Shown: in pieces, positions 1-11,127 of the stretch
Layout: each line of letters starts with the position of its first letter
Numbering within the stretch: position 1 is the first letter of the stretch
Assembly: GCF_000341735.1 (NCBI RefSeq)
Contig: NZ_KB455575.1
Span: forward strand, 3,264,731 to 3,328,730
Direction of reading: 5' to 3'
DNA from: Methylotuvimicrobium buryatense 5G
GTDB taxonomy: Bacteria; Pseudomonadota; Gammaproteobacteria; Methylococcales; Methylomonadaceae
DNA length: 64,000 nucleotides
The notes under the pieces: model-generated
Seen by the model: the letters and a program-made list of their open reading frames with translations, nothing else
Told to the model about the DNA's origin: nothing
The model's database searches: none
Translations under genes and position numbers: made by a program

Positions 1-1276
<1,276 letters not shown>

Positions 1277-1592
1277 ATATAACCCCAATAAGTCTGACGT
1301 TATACGGATCAGCTGACATTTTCGCTTTCTGCTTGAGAACTCATTCAGTTCACGTTCGGTTCCGCCTATTTTAATCGCTCCCCTTGCCTTTCGACACGGG
1401 CGCTTCTAAACTCGACTTCTCCGTCTGTGTACATGAACTTGTTATTTGTATCTTCTTAGTTTAAATTGCTTTAAACGCTGAATTTACAGTGTACAGATTT
1501 CCAAATTGTTAAAGAGCTATTACTGACGTTGTTGTTTCGTCACCAATGCTATACAGTCTTTTCGGGTGTTCGCCGTTAAAACTGTATAGCAT
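1277..1592 (-). other. Spacer between tRNA-Ala and 23S
   Basis: About 316 bases of transcribed spacer. The only element I recognise is a boxA antitermination site at 1506-1518. The remainder presumably holds the RNase III processing stem of 23S, but I did not establish the pairing. Confidence 0.7.
1506..1518 (-). promoter_or_regulatory. boxA antitermination site in the rRNA spacer
   Basis: The minus strand reads AGCTCTTTAACAA, a near-consensus rRNA boxA that recruits NusB/NusE so that polymerase resists Rho termination. Its position just before 23S is the usual place for a second boxA. A matching copy lies in the 16S leader at 3573-3585. Confidence 0.8.
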
Positions 1593-1668
1593 TGGTGGAG
1601 CCAGGGAGGATCGAACTCCCGACCTCCTGCGTGCAAGGCAGGCGCTCTCCCAGCTGAGCTATGGCCCC
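1593..1668 (-). tRNA. alaT: tRNA-Ala (TGC)
   Basis: A 76-nt cloverleaf on the minus strand starting GGGGCCATAGCTCAG, with anticodon TGC in the stem-loop CCTGCCTTGCACGCAGG, a TTCGATCC T-arm and an encoded CCA end. It is one of the two tRNAs typically found in the spacer of gammaproteobacterial rRNA operons. Confidence 0.97.
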
Positions 1669-1739
1669 TTGGGGGGTCGTGCAAACCAGGCAGTGCTAGC
1701 TTGACGGGTGGTCCTTCCGCTTCCAGGCTTGCGCCGCGT

Positions 1740-1816
<77 letters not shown>

Positions 1817-1883
1817 AGGCTCGTGACGTCTTCGATCAAAATAATTTGTTGTGGGTACTTATGACGAACGCTTGCTGTCTTTG

Positions 1884-3419
<1,536 letters not shown>

Positions 3420-3572
3420 ATATGGTTTGTGACTAAATAAGATCAGTCACCAATCTTGGCTCGACTAAGAATTAAACGTAATCTACTTGAATTAACGTGT
3501 TGTTCTTGCGTCGAATAGCTTTAACCGCTAAGCTACCCGCCACAAGCACCCACACAAATTATTTTGATCTGC

Positions 3573-3585
3573 TTGTTAAAGAGCT
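3573..3585 (-). promoter_or_regulatory. boxA antitermination site in the 16S leader
   Basis: The minus strand reads AGCTCTTTAACAA between the promoters and 16S, the position expected for the leader boxA of an rRNA operon. It is nearly identical to the boxA in the spacer at 1506-1518. Confidence 0.85.
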
Positions 3586-3615
3586 GGAAGACTTTCTCTC
3601 CCGTTGAGCCCGCCT

Positions 3616-3643
3616 ATTATACAGAGGCAAAACTCAATGTCAA
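3616..3643 (-). promoter_or_regulatory. rRNA operon promoter P2
   Basis: A perfect sigma-70 promoter on the minus strand: -35 TTGACA (3638-3643), 16-bp spacer, -10 TATAAT (3616-3621). It is followed by a G/C-rich discriminator (AGGCGGGC), the signature of stringently controlled rRNA promoters. Confidence 0.92.
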
Positions 3644-3701
3644 ACTTTATTTTCAATCTCTTTCCCCGTCGTTCCGCTGTTTCGCGGCGGGAAAGACGAG
3701 C

Positions 3702-3729
3702 ATTATACAGCAACACACCAACCCGTCAA
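3702..3729 (-). promoter_or_regulatory. rRNA operon promoter P1
   Basis: The upstream promoter of the tandem pair: -35 TTGACG (3724-3729), 16-bp spacer, -10 TATAAT (3702-3707), 86 bp upstream of P2 and followed by GCTCG. The tandem P1/P2 arrangement is typical of rRNA operons. It lies only about 35 bp downstream of the msbA stop codon. Confidence 0.9.
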
Positions 3730-3764
3730 GAGTTTATTTTGCTTTTTCATTTTGTCGATTTACT

Positions 3765-5540
3765 TTATCCGGCATACTTGGTCTCACCATTAAACTGCAT
3801 CTCGTATAACCTGGCATAAAGCCCTTTCTTTTCAATCAATTCCTTGTGACTTCCCCGCTCTACTATTTGGCCGTTTTCCATTACAAGAATCACATCCGCA
3901 CTCTCTATGGTGGACAAACGATGGGCCACCACTATTGTGGTCCTATTAGTAAGAACGTTCTGCAAGGCCTTTTGAATATACCGCTCCGATTCGGTATCGA
4001 GGGCAGAAGTTGCCTCATCTAGGATTAAAACCGGCGCATTCTTTAATAATGCTCTCGCTAAAGCTAATCGCTGCTTTTGTCCTCCTGACAACTTAACGCC
4101 ATTTTCCCCGATTTCAGTTTGCAAACCCTTCGGCATTTTTTGGATAAAATTCATTGCATAGGCATCTTTCGCCGCTTGCTTCACGCTTTCCAATGAAACT
4201 CCTTGCAACGCGCCATAGGCAATATTGTTCGCTACCGTATCGTTAAACAATGTGACTTGCTGGGTTACTACTGCAATTTGTCGCCTTAAGTTTTCCAACT
4301 TATAAGCGGTTATGTCTACGCCATCCAGAAGGATTTGACCCGACGAATATTCGTAAAATCTCGGCAATAAATTAATTAGCGTACTCTTACCTCCTCCAGA
4401 GGCACCAACTAAAGCTACAGTCTGCCCTGGCTCAACAGTAAAACTTATTCCTTTTAATGCCTCGCTCTCCGCTCCCTGGTATTTAAATCGTACATTTTTA
4501 AATTCAATTTTACCGCTACAATGCTTTGACTCATATCCGCCAGAATCATTCTCGAGTGGCTCATCCAATATGGTAAACAAGGACTCGGCCGCCACCACAC
4601 CTTTTTGTATTTTTGAATTAGCATCACTCAATTGCCTAATGGGTCGCGGCAATAGAAAAGCGGCTGTTAAAAACGCAACAAATTCACCCGCAGTCGCCTC
4701 CTGCATTAAAGTCAAAGACATATACATTAAGCCGGCCAAAGCAATAGAAATAATTAATTGCAGCAATGGACCATGTAACGCTGATGTTGCTGCAAGCTTT
4801 AATGATTGCCGACGATGAAATTGACTACCTTCCTTGAATCTATTTTTTTCATATTCTTCGCCACCATAACTCCTGACGATGCGATGCCCATTGACCAGCT
4901 CAGAGGTTATATGCGTTAAATTACCTATCGAATTTTGAATATCTTTACTCAATGCTCGCAATCTTTTACTCACATATTTGACCAGCCACACAATAAATGG
5001 CGTTACCGACAAAAACGCTAATGTCAACAACCAGTTCATATAAAATAAATACAGCACTAAACCAAGCGCGGTCAGTCCTTCCTTAATCACGATTTGCACC
5101 GAATCGGTCGTTGCTTGAGTCACTTCACCAACGTTATGCGTGATCCTCGACATCATATAACCGCTATTGTTTGAATCGAAATAATTCGTAGGTAAGCCTG
5201 TATAATGATTGAATATTTCACACCTTAATGCATGGACAATACTTGTTGACACTTTTGCGATGAAATAATTACCCAGATAAGATCCGGTTCCTCTTAACAG
5301 TATCAACCCAATAAAGAGCAAGGGCATCAAACCTACATCTTCTCTCGAACCACTCTGTAAAGAGTCGATGATGTGTTTTAAGATTGCCGCAAACAATGGC
5401 TGTGTCGCAGCATAAATAAAGAAACCGATTATGCTTAAAAAAAACCAACTTTTATACGGCCTGACATAGCTCAGTAATCTTTTATAAACTTGATAACCGA
5501 CCTTTGCTTTTTTCTGTTTTTTTAATTTAAAAATTTTCAT
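3765..5540 (-). CDS. msbA: Lipid A/phospholipid flippase MsbA, ABC exporter
   Basis: 591 residues, the usual length for a half-size ABC exporter. An N-terminal six-helix membrane domain spans roughly residues 30-300, followed by the nucleotide-binding domain: Walker A GASGGGKST (379-387), signature LSGGQ (484-488), Walker B LILDEA (505-510) and the downstream switch His in VVAHRLSTI. Family members work as homodimers in the inner membrane, flipping the lipid A core from the inner to the outer leaflet. The gene is alone between a repeat block and the rRNA promoters, with no lpxK partner beside it as in E. coli. MsbA is the best fit, but a related exporter for another lipid-linked substrate cannot be excluded. 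Confidence 0.88.
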   Translation of the reverse strand: MKIFKLKKQKKAKVGYQVYKRLLSYVRPYKSWFFLSIIGFFIYAATQPLFAAILKHIIDSLQSGSREDVGLMPLLFIGLILLRGTGSYLGNYFIAKVSTSIVHALRCEIFNHYTGLPTNYFDSNNSGYMMSRITHNVGEVTQATTDSVQIVIKEGLTALGLVLYLFYMNWLLTLAFLSVTPFIVWLVKYVSKRLRALSKDIQNSIGNLTHITSELVNGHRIVRSYGGEEYEKNRFKEGSQFHRRQSLKLAATSALHGPLLQLIISIALAGLMYMSLTLMQEATAGEFVAFLTAAFLLPRPIRQLSDANSKIQKGVVAAESLFTILDEPLENDSGGYESKHCSGKIEFKNVRFKYQGAESEALKGISFTVEPGQTVALVGASGGGKSTLINLLPRFYEYSSGQILLDGVDITAYKLENLRRQIAVVTQQVTLFNDTVANNIAYGALQGVSLESVKQAAKDAYAMNFIQKMPKGLQTEIGENGVKLSGGQKQRLALARALLKNAPVLILDEATSALDTESERYIQKALQNVLTNRTTIVVAHRLSTIESADVILVMENGQIVERGSHKELIEKKGLYARLYEMQFNGETKYAG

Positions 5541-6565
5541 GATCCCACAGTCTAATTCGTAACGAAACTAACCGACTGCTTAACTGATTAATGTATATTT
5601 AGCCCTGTTATCTTTCATTTGCCTGAAAGTTGGCTCAAGGTTTTGTTTTCTGCACTTCAAATTTTGGCGATGCTTAAGGAGGCACCGGGATGCTAGGCCG
5701 ATCTTTGCTCCTCGGCAATCGCTGAGATACAAGGATGTAATGAATGCAGAAATGCAGTAGCATTTTTCTGCCCTGCATCGCCTAAGCGCTAACTGTTGAA
5801 ACCCTAATACACGCCATTCATACCGCTTGCAAAAGCTTTGCCTACATTGACGTATTACCGGCGTCCTTTGACGACCGCCCGGTGCCGAATTTTGATCTAC
5901 GATTGGTCTATAATGAAAAATCTTCTTAGGATTTGGTCGTAAATGACTTCACTATATTACTCCCTTTATACTCAAAAAATGGTTAGCTTTATGAAGGTAT
6001 GGGGTGTGGCTAGCGAGGACGTCGGCAGCAGGGAGAGCTACCGTCAAGCTCCCATGGATGGATTTACGGCAGTCCTCGATAGACATATCCAATACCTTTT
6101 ATTCTTTGGCGGTTTTTCAATCAAAAGGGAGTATGAAGGGTTCGGTTGCTCGATTGACTGGTGTCGGCAACCGGGATAGCCGCCGACAGGCCTACACGAA
6201 CTTATTCACGACGTACTGTCAAGCGAGTTGCCGAACCCTCAACAAAACTCATATCTCCTGGACCTTATTTATTACGAAATCCTTACTTCATAAAATCGAC
6301 TACTCAGATAATTTAGGTGCTGGGCGAATCCATTCATGGCAACCTGCAGAAACCTGAACAACATGGATCAGTGAATGCAGATTTTGCATGAAGCTAAATC
6401 CGCCCCACTGACGATTACCTCGTCAAACACACCCTACACCTTCTGAAAATTAGCCTATTTTTCAATTCGATAGGAGCAAATATAAACAATCCCGATAAAC
6501 ATTCAGACACTTACTTTTGGATAACCAAAGTAAAAGTCTTGCGAACAGCCCTATTAAAAATGTCT
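5541..6565. repeat. Gene-free block of nested dispersed repeats
   Basis: About 1 kb without a convincing gene. Parts recur elsewhere in the window. The segment 5655-5908 resembles 61251-61677 in the same orientation, both ending in CCGAATTTTGATCTACGAT. Its stretch 5705-5790 is a reverse-complement match to 50565-50650. The segment 5924-6282 is an inverted, interrupted copy of the repeat at 31883-32090. A fragment at 6316-6337 (AATTTAGGTGCTGGGCGAAT) recurs at about 10997, 31996 and 50470. Short ORFs here overlap repeat copies and are rejected. Confidence 0.85.
5995..6098. repeat. Small palindromic element with ~27-bp imperfect inverted ends
   Basis: The left end AAGGTATGGGGTGTGGCTAG is matched in inverted orientation by AAGGTATTGGATATGTCTAT, and both continue with CGAGGAC. 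The core contains CATGGATGG as in other copies. It is a shorter relative of the element at 61388-61588 and lies inside the larger repeat 5924-6282, so it probably inserted there secondarily. No coding capacity, so any movement would depend on a transposase supplied elsewhere. Confidence 0.65.
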
Positions 6566-7138
6566 TTATTGTAAATTGTAAACAAGATTCAAAGTGACGG
6601 GTACCACTCCAGTAATACTTTGCAAATTAACGATTTCTCGTAACTTTTCAACTCCCGCCTGCAAACCGAACCATTCGGTATTCATTATAATCGGCTCGAT
6701 AGTTGTCACCGAGACTTGGGCATTGGTTAACTTAATAATTCTTAAGTTAGCATCCATTGAACGCTCAACGCCCTGCAATCTAAGATTCGCGGTTACGGGC
6801 AGGTCCATCATTTGCCCGGCCTTTAACGAATCTAAGCGAGTCTTTTCAAATTTCAGCTCAACTAACGCTTCCGGAAAACGTTCAATTTGAAATAACAACT
6901 CCTTCATTCGCTCATTTCTGATCGGTACGCCGGTTTCAACGCTATCTAACTGAATAACTAGTTTGGCCACACCTTCATCACTTAACGATCCAGACATTTT
7001 ATTGAACGTATGTTTCTCGGTAACGCTTGCATTTTTGGTAGTGAGAAAACTTAATGACGATAATTTTTGATTTAAGGCCCAATCGGCAAACGCCGTTGGC
7101 GCAAATAATACCAACCCAATTAATGCTAACTTTTTCAT
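6566..7138 (-). CDS. YceI-like periplasmic lipid-binding family protein
   Basis: 190 residues from the preferred ATG at 7138, which has a CGAGG ribosome site 8 bases upstream. A longer frame starting at 7162 lacks that spacing. The signal peptide MKKLALIGLVLFAPTAFA is followed by a beta-rich domain of the YceI type, a lipocalin-like barrel known in relatives to bind polyisoprenoid chains. The exported barrel is visible; the ligand is not. It lies downstream of the membrane/cupredoxin genes on the same strand but after a 185-bp gap, so co-transcription is uncertain. Confidence 0.78.
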   Translation of the reverse strand: MKKLALIGLVLFAPTAFADWALNQKLSSLSFLTTKNASVTEKHTFNKMSGSLSDEGVAKLVIQLDSVETGVPIRNERMKELLFQIERFPEALVELKFEKTRLDSLKAGQMMDLPVTANLRLQGVERSMDANLRIIKLTNAQVSVTTIEPIIMNTEWFGLQAGVEKLREIVNLQSITGVVPVTLNLVYNLQ

Positions 7139-7323
7139 TTTCAACCTCGGTTTAAAATCCAAACAATCGAAAAATCACGCGACTGAACCGCGCGTAAATA
7201 ACTCAAGTGACATGAAGCAACTTATTGTTTACCCATTGCCAACCAAATTTTCGTGCCGAAACTTGATCAAAGGTACAGCAACATTCACGATGAAAAATTT
7301 TCACTCATAGAAACTCCAACTAC

Positions 7324-8106
7324 CTATTCATCCATCGTTTGATAAGCGGCGGCTCTACTTCTCCCGATAGGTACCCAAGCAGATATATTTGTTAAGCCTC
7401 TCATGACCGGCGCCGCCCCGCCCATCGCAACCGCATCGACCAAACAATACCAAGCAGCAACTCCGCTCGGCGGATTTCCTTGTGGAAGACCCAACACAGG
7501 ATCAATGGAAGCCCACGTCCAAGTTCCGGCAGCCGTCCCAATTAACTCCAACCAGGTTGTGATAAAAAATGCAGCCAGATAAACCAGCGGAGAACGTCCT
7601 TTAAATAAATAACCTAAAAATACGCAAAACAACAGCGCCCCTACCGAGTCTCCCTGCACAGCCAGGCCACTGATGCCCCAAATCGACCAAAGTCCACAAA
7701 CTACGACGACGAATAGCGCAATCATTCGTGCATACCGCATAAAGAATCCGGAACGCGCCAACGCAACGGCGGTCAAGTAAACCATTCCATGCCCCGGGGG
7801 AACATACGCCGGTACATTTTCAAAGCGATAGGTATACCCCCCCATATAAGGAGACGCAAAATGCTCGCCGACTGTCGCAAAAGCTACGGCAATAATAACT
7901 TGCATCCTTACTTCACTGGATTCACCCAACAACAAACCTATGAGAAAAACCCATCCGCAAACGCCCAATGCATTTTGTTTTTCCATGGTAGCGTTGGCAT
8001 CTACGACCAAACACACAGCTACACAAAAAAATGTAAATCCTGCAATAAAATAGTCGCGCGGTCTATGCTCGTAAGCAATACCCGGCTCCGGAAAATGTCT
8101 TAACAT
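7324..8106 (-). CDS. Conserved multi-pass membrane protein, unknown function
   Basis: 260 residues from ATG 8106, with GAGGAAG just upstream (the frame opens one codon earlier with TTG). I count about seven hydrophobic segments. Striking motifs are NVPAYVPPGHGMVYL near the middle and GTAAGTWTW followed by GLPQGNPPSGVAAWY near the C-terminus. Conserved Glu, Trp, His and Asn-Pro-Pro in membrane-adjacent loops suggest a specific role rather than a simple anchor. The GTxxGxWxW...GNPPxG pattern loosely recalls DUF2878/carotenoid-type membrane families, but I cannot assign it. It follows the YqaA gene after 47 bp and sits in a cluster with a cupredoxin. Confidence 0.6.
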   Translation of the reverse strand: MLRHFPEPGIAYEHRPRDYFIAGFTFFCVAVCLVVDANATMEKQNALGVCGWVFLIGLLLGESSEVRMQVIIAVAFATVGEHFASPYMGGYTYRFENVPAYVPPGHGMVYLTAVALARSGFFMRYARMIALFVVVVCGLWSIWGISGLAVQGDSVGALLFCVFLGYLFKGRSPLVYLAAFFITTWLELIGTAAGTWTWASIDPVLGLPQGNPPSGVAAWYCLVDAVAMGGAAPVMRGLTNISAWVPIGRSRAAAYQTMDE

Positions 8107-8153
8107 CAAACTTCCTCGTTGATCACATATTTAAACAAAAGCAGCAATCCTCG

Positions 8154-8585
8154 TTAATTTCCCGCGAATACCCAGGAAATCACCGCATATCGAACTAATT
8201 TTCCAATAAAAATGAATACTATAGATGAATACAAAGATAATTTTAACCACCCTCCGGCAAAACAAAAACCATCTCCGATAACAGGCAACCATGAAAATAA
8301 AAGCGCCCATTGTCCCCATTTTCTAACCCACATTATCGCTTTTTGTTTATTAGTCTCTAACAATGATTCGATAGGATATTTCTTTGCCGCCAAATATCCT
8401 AAAAACCAAGTTGTTAAAGCACCTAAAGTATTGCCGATCGTCGCAATACCGACTAATAGTATCACTTGGTCTTGATGGTCCGACACCATCAGAGCCAGCA
8501 CGGCTTCAGAGCCGCCTGGAGCAATCGTCGACGATATAAAGGCACTAAAAAATAAACCCGCAAACCCTAGATAATCTTCCGGCAT
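8154..8585 (-). CDS. yqaA: YqaA family membrane protein (VTT/DedA-like)
   Basis: 143 residues, the normal length for E. coli YqaA, which it resembles throughout: FLSA/FISS-type N-terminus with a PGxSE motif (APGGSEAVL), GNTLGALT in the second helix region, the WxxKWGxWALLFSWLPVIGD segment and a LVRYA end. YqaA is a small relative of the SNARE-associated/DedA family of inner-membrane proteins; its function is not known. It starts just after the terminator at 8603-8634, so it probably has its own promoter or depends on read-through. Confidence 0.8.
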   Translation of the reverse strand: MPEDYLGFAGLFFSAFISSTIAPGGSEAVLALMVSDHQDQVILLVGIATIGNTLGALTTWFLGYLAAKKYPIESLLETNKQKAIMWVRKWGQWALLFSWLPVIGDGFCFAGGWLKLSLYSSIVFIFIGKLVRYAVISWVFAGN

Positions 8586-8602
8586 TTACTTAACCCACAA
8601 AA

Positions 8603-8634
8603 AAGCCCCTGAAACCCATAGGTTACAGGGGCTT
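8603..8634 (-). terminator. Rho-independent terminator after the cupredoxin gene
   Basis: AAGCCCCTG pairs with CAGGGGCTT, extended by AACC/GGTT across one mismatch, around a CATA loop. On the minus strand the hairpin is followed by TTTTTTG. It lies 17 bp beyond the stop codon of the cupredoxin gene and just before yqaA. Confidence 0.88.
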
Positions 8635-8650
8635 GACCCATTTTTTACAT

Positions 8651-9532
8651 TTATTTCTCAGGCAATACTTTATTTTTTCCTGAAAAAACGGACTGTAGCA
8701 CTTTGGAAAAAAATCTGTATATAAAACCTAACACATTTCCGATTAACTCAAATACATAAGAAACACCTTCGGAAAAACTCATCCCTTTGAATTTTTTTGC
8801 TAATAAAGGCGAGATCAACAAACCAATCGCCAAACCTATCACCATAACCCCGGAAAACCATGAGCTATTCTCTTGCGAAACTGTGTTACTTGTTATTGCC
8901 GCTGAAGCGGCTTGGGACTGAATAGGATTATCGAGAATTGGGGAAACTTCGTAACTATCCTGAATCACATAGGGAGTCACACCCGGGATACTCGGCAAAT
9001 CGCCGGCTCCCTTACCTACTTTCAACTGCGCCTTCATCCCTTTCTCCATGTGTTGGGCGATATCGCAATGCACTAAATAGGTTTTATCTCCAGGCGGTAA
9101 AATTAATGTACCCGATATTTTTCCGGGACCGGTTACTTCCAAATGGAACATACCTTTCGGATACAAATATTTGGGCAAGCCATGCATCATCCATTGATGT
9201 CGAATATTGTCATCGTTAATGAAATTAACCGTCAATTTGGTGCAGGGTTCGAACTGAAACTCCTGGGTATCGAATGCAAACATTCGCCCCGGAAATTTTT
9301 CGGCATATTGGTGTCCCGCGCGAACCGTAATTTCCTTAGTTGCAGCAATCTTATCGCAACCACCGGGCAAGGTATCCGAATTTTGCCCCATTACCATTCC
9401 GCCGCCCATGTCCATCAGATGGCCGCCACCGTGATCCATCATATTGTTGTGCTCTTCATACTCCTTTGCTTGGAGCACCGTCGATGCCAACATAAAACTT
9501 GCAGCAACCATTGAGAAAAATCCAAACCTCAT
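8651..9532 (-). CDS. Membrane-anchored cupredoxin-domain copper protein
   Basis: 293 residues from ATG 9532, chosen because AAGGTGA lies 8 bases upstream and the signal peptide then starts at residue 1 (cleavage after VLQA). A His/Met-rich stretch follows (EHNNMMDHGGGHLMDMGGGM, residues 27-46), then a cupredoxin fold at about 60-170 with the ligand set H112 or H117, C156, H161 and M166 (pattern C-x4-H-x4-M). A transmembrane helix lies near 226-250 with a second hydrophobic segment and a basic tail. The picture is a periplasmic type-1-like copper domain tethered to the inner membrane, suited to electron transfer or copper handling. The partner is unknown. Confidence 0.8.
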   Translation of the reverse strand: MRFGFFSMVAASFMLASTVLQAKEYEEHNNMMDHGGGHLMDMGGGMVMGQNSDTLPGGCDKIAATKEITVRAGHQYAEKFPGRMFAFDTQEFQFEPCTKLTVNFINDDNIRHQWMMHGLPKYLYPKGMFHLEVTGPGKISGTLILPPGDKTYLVHCDIAQHMEKGMKAQLKVGKGAGDLPSIPGVTPYVIQDSYEVSPILDNPIQSQAASAAITSNTVSQENSSWFSGVMVIGLAIGLLISPLLAKKFKGMSFSEGVSYVFELIGNVLGFIYRFFSKVLQSVFSGKNKVLPEK

Positions 9533-10002
9533 TATTTTCACCTTAACTTTAAAATTCGTCTTCATTAATAACTTTTTGTCGACATTCTTAACCATCTGAC
9601 CGTTTAGGATCGTTCGCTTGACCTATTCCACTCGGCCACAATTTCGGATTTTCGTCCGGCCTTTTCAGATCACCTGCTCCGCCTAACACAGTTCAAAGCG
9701 GTTTCTAGGCCTGGAAAAGACCCGTATCGTCGAACACCAGTTTAACAAGCCTTGCCTTCCGATTACCGGTTCTCAATGATTGCTTACTTCCTTGTCTACG
9801 CTATTAATTAAATGACTCGCCTTTAATATTTGCAACCAAAACCGACGATAAGCATTTGAAATAGATTTGAAAACAGAACTTAGCAAATATTTCATTCCTG
9901 TCATAACCAGGCATAGCACATGCATTGAAATGGGCTATGCCTGTATGTAATGACAAAAATTGATTGGCGACTTTCGAGTATTCACCGCCACCCAATAAAA
10001 AC
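9533..10002. other. Intergenic region with one hairpin, no supported gene
   Basis: 470 bases. The inverted repeat CAGGCATAGC/GCTATGCCTG at 9908-9943 lies downstream of the gene that ends at 10003 and may end its transcript, although no T-run follows on the minus strand. A 63-codon minus-strand frame at 9804-9995 has no recognisable similarity and spans the hairpin, so I do not call it. Confidence 0.5.
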
Positions 10003-10596
10003 TTAGGCTTCTTTGATTTTTCCTAACAATTCGTCAACTTTTTTCTTAAATCCGGCATGAGACAGATAGAGGATATAAAGACCGGCAAACACAAAAAAGG
10101 CATATAACGCCATTAAACCCGTACTGGTCTGTTGACCTTTACCTGCGACAAAGCCCATGTGAACATCCAGCCTTTCGCCTTCATCAGGTACCAGCGTGAT
10201 GTGAATTAGGTAATTTCCGACCTCTGGAACGCCTTTATCCAAAGTTAACGTTACTGTCCCGGATTTATGTTTTGACGCAGGCAAATGAAATACGCGAGTA
10301 CCCTCAGGCTCTTTTGTCACCTCGAACTCAACCGACATCTTTCTGTATCGTGGATCTTGATAATCGAAAACTAATTGAGTCAAAGTGTTAATGCTAGGAA
10401 TATTTGCACAAAATTCCTCGGCTGGAAAAGCATTGGGTTGATAAGCCGTGTAATGAACCCAGTGCCCAGGCTCCAATTCAAACTTACATTGATCGGTATC
10501 GGTACCCGCCGCACCACCATGAGCCCAAACGGAAGCGGAAAAAACCAAGCCCATAAGCGCTAGGAGACTATTTCTTACGATGTTCTTTCTGTTCAT
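10003..10596 (-). CDS. Exported, C-terminally anchored protein with mature N-terminal His
   Basis: 197 residues. ATG 10596 has a GGAAGG ribosome site 5 bases upstream. The signal peptide (1-25) predicts cleavage ASVWA|HGG, leaving His26 as the first mature residue. C37 and C63 may form a disulfide. His45, His48, His104, His110, His132 and His146 are spread through a beta-rich domain, followed by a transmembrane helix near 159-180 and a basic cytoplasmic tail. An N-terminal His with internal His residues is the layout of histidine-brace copper proteins (CopC, LPMO-like and PmoB folds), so copper binding is plausible but inferred. I recall similar proteins near ammonia/methane oxidation genes but cannot name the family. 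Confidence 0.7.
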   Translation of the reverse strand: MNRKNIVRNSLLALMGLVFSASVWAHGGAAGTDTDQCKFELEPGHWVHYTAYQPNAFPAEEFCANIPSINTLTQLVFDYQDPRYRKMSVEFEVTKEPEGTRVFHLPASKHKSGTVTLTLDKGVPEVGNYLIHITLVPDEGERLDVHMGFVAGKGQQTSTGLMALYAFFVFAGLYILYLSHAGFKKKVDELLGKIKEA

Positions 10597-11127
10597 AATA
10601 CCTTCCAGTTTTGTCGGTTAATTATAATTTTTATAATTGCTTGTTGCTCTTTTATAGACTAAAACCAGCGATAAACCAAAGCTTCGAATAAGCAAAAATC
10701 TGCATTAATTTTTTATTATCACTGATGCACTTATGAACTCTAGCATATCGCCCAATACAAATAAAGCCACTCCCGTCTTAGTCAATAACCTTGTCAGGTG
10801 GGAACATGTTCGTCGAGGCGCACCGTAAACCCATCCATAGGGGCTTGACGGTATGACCTTGATGTCGACTTTCGCCTAACATTCCGCCCACCTTTTTTGT
10901 TTATTAGACGTTTTTTCGCTCATGATAAACGTAATGATATGACATATCTCCATGCAACTACACAATCAAAATCCATCTTAACAAACAACGCCCTTTGAAT
11001 TTAGGTGCGGGGTAAATTGCCCCAAAAAGGCACATAGTAATATAATGCTTATTTAATATGTATCCGCAATTAGCCGTGTTTTCGTAGACTTTTGCAAACC
11101 TGACCGCCCATACAGGAAATTAATCAC
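10597..11127. other. Divergent intergenic region with repeat remnants
   Basis: 531 bases between the His-starting protein and pgi. Repeat-like fragments are visible: CCCATCCATAGGGGCTTGACGG (10830-10851, compare about 50495-50517) and GAATTTAGGTGCGGGG (10997-11012). The second abuts the pgi promoter. No gene is supported. Confidence 0.6.
11017..11046 (+). promoter_or_regulatory. Predicted sigma-70 promoter of pgi
   Basis: -35 TTGCCC (11017-11022), 18-bp spacer, -10 TATAAT (11041-11046), about 80 bp before the pgi start. The -35 lies in or at the edge of a dispersed-repeat remnant. Assigned from consensus match only. Confidence 0.6.

Noticed and set aside
5943-6357. Plus-strand ORFs of 78 and 117 codons
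   Set aside because: They cover dispersed-repeat copies, have no recognisable motif and no ribosome site.
9804-9995. 63-codon minus-strand ORF between the cupredoxin and the His-starting protein
   Set aside because: It spans the hairpin at 9908-9943 and shows no conserved pattern.
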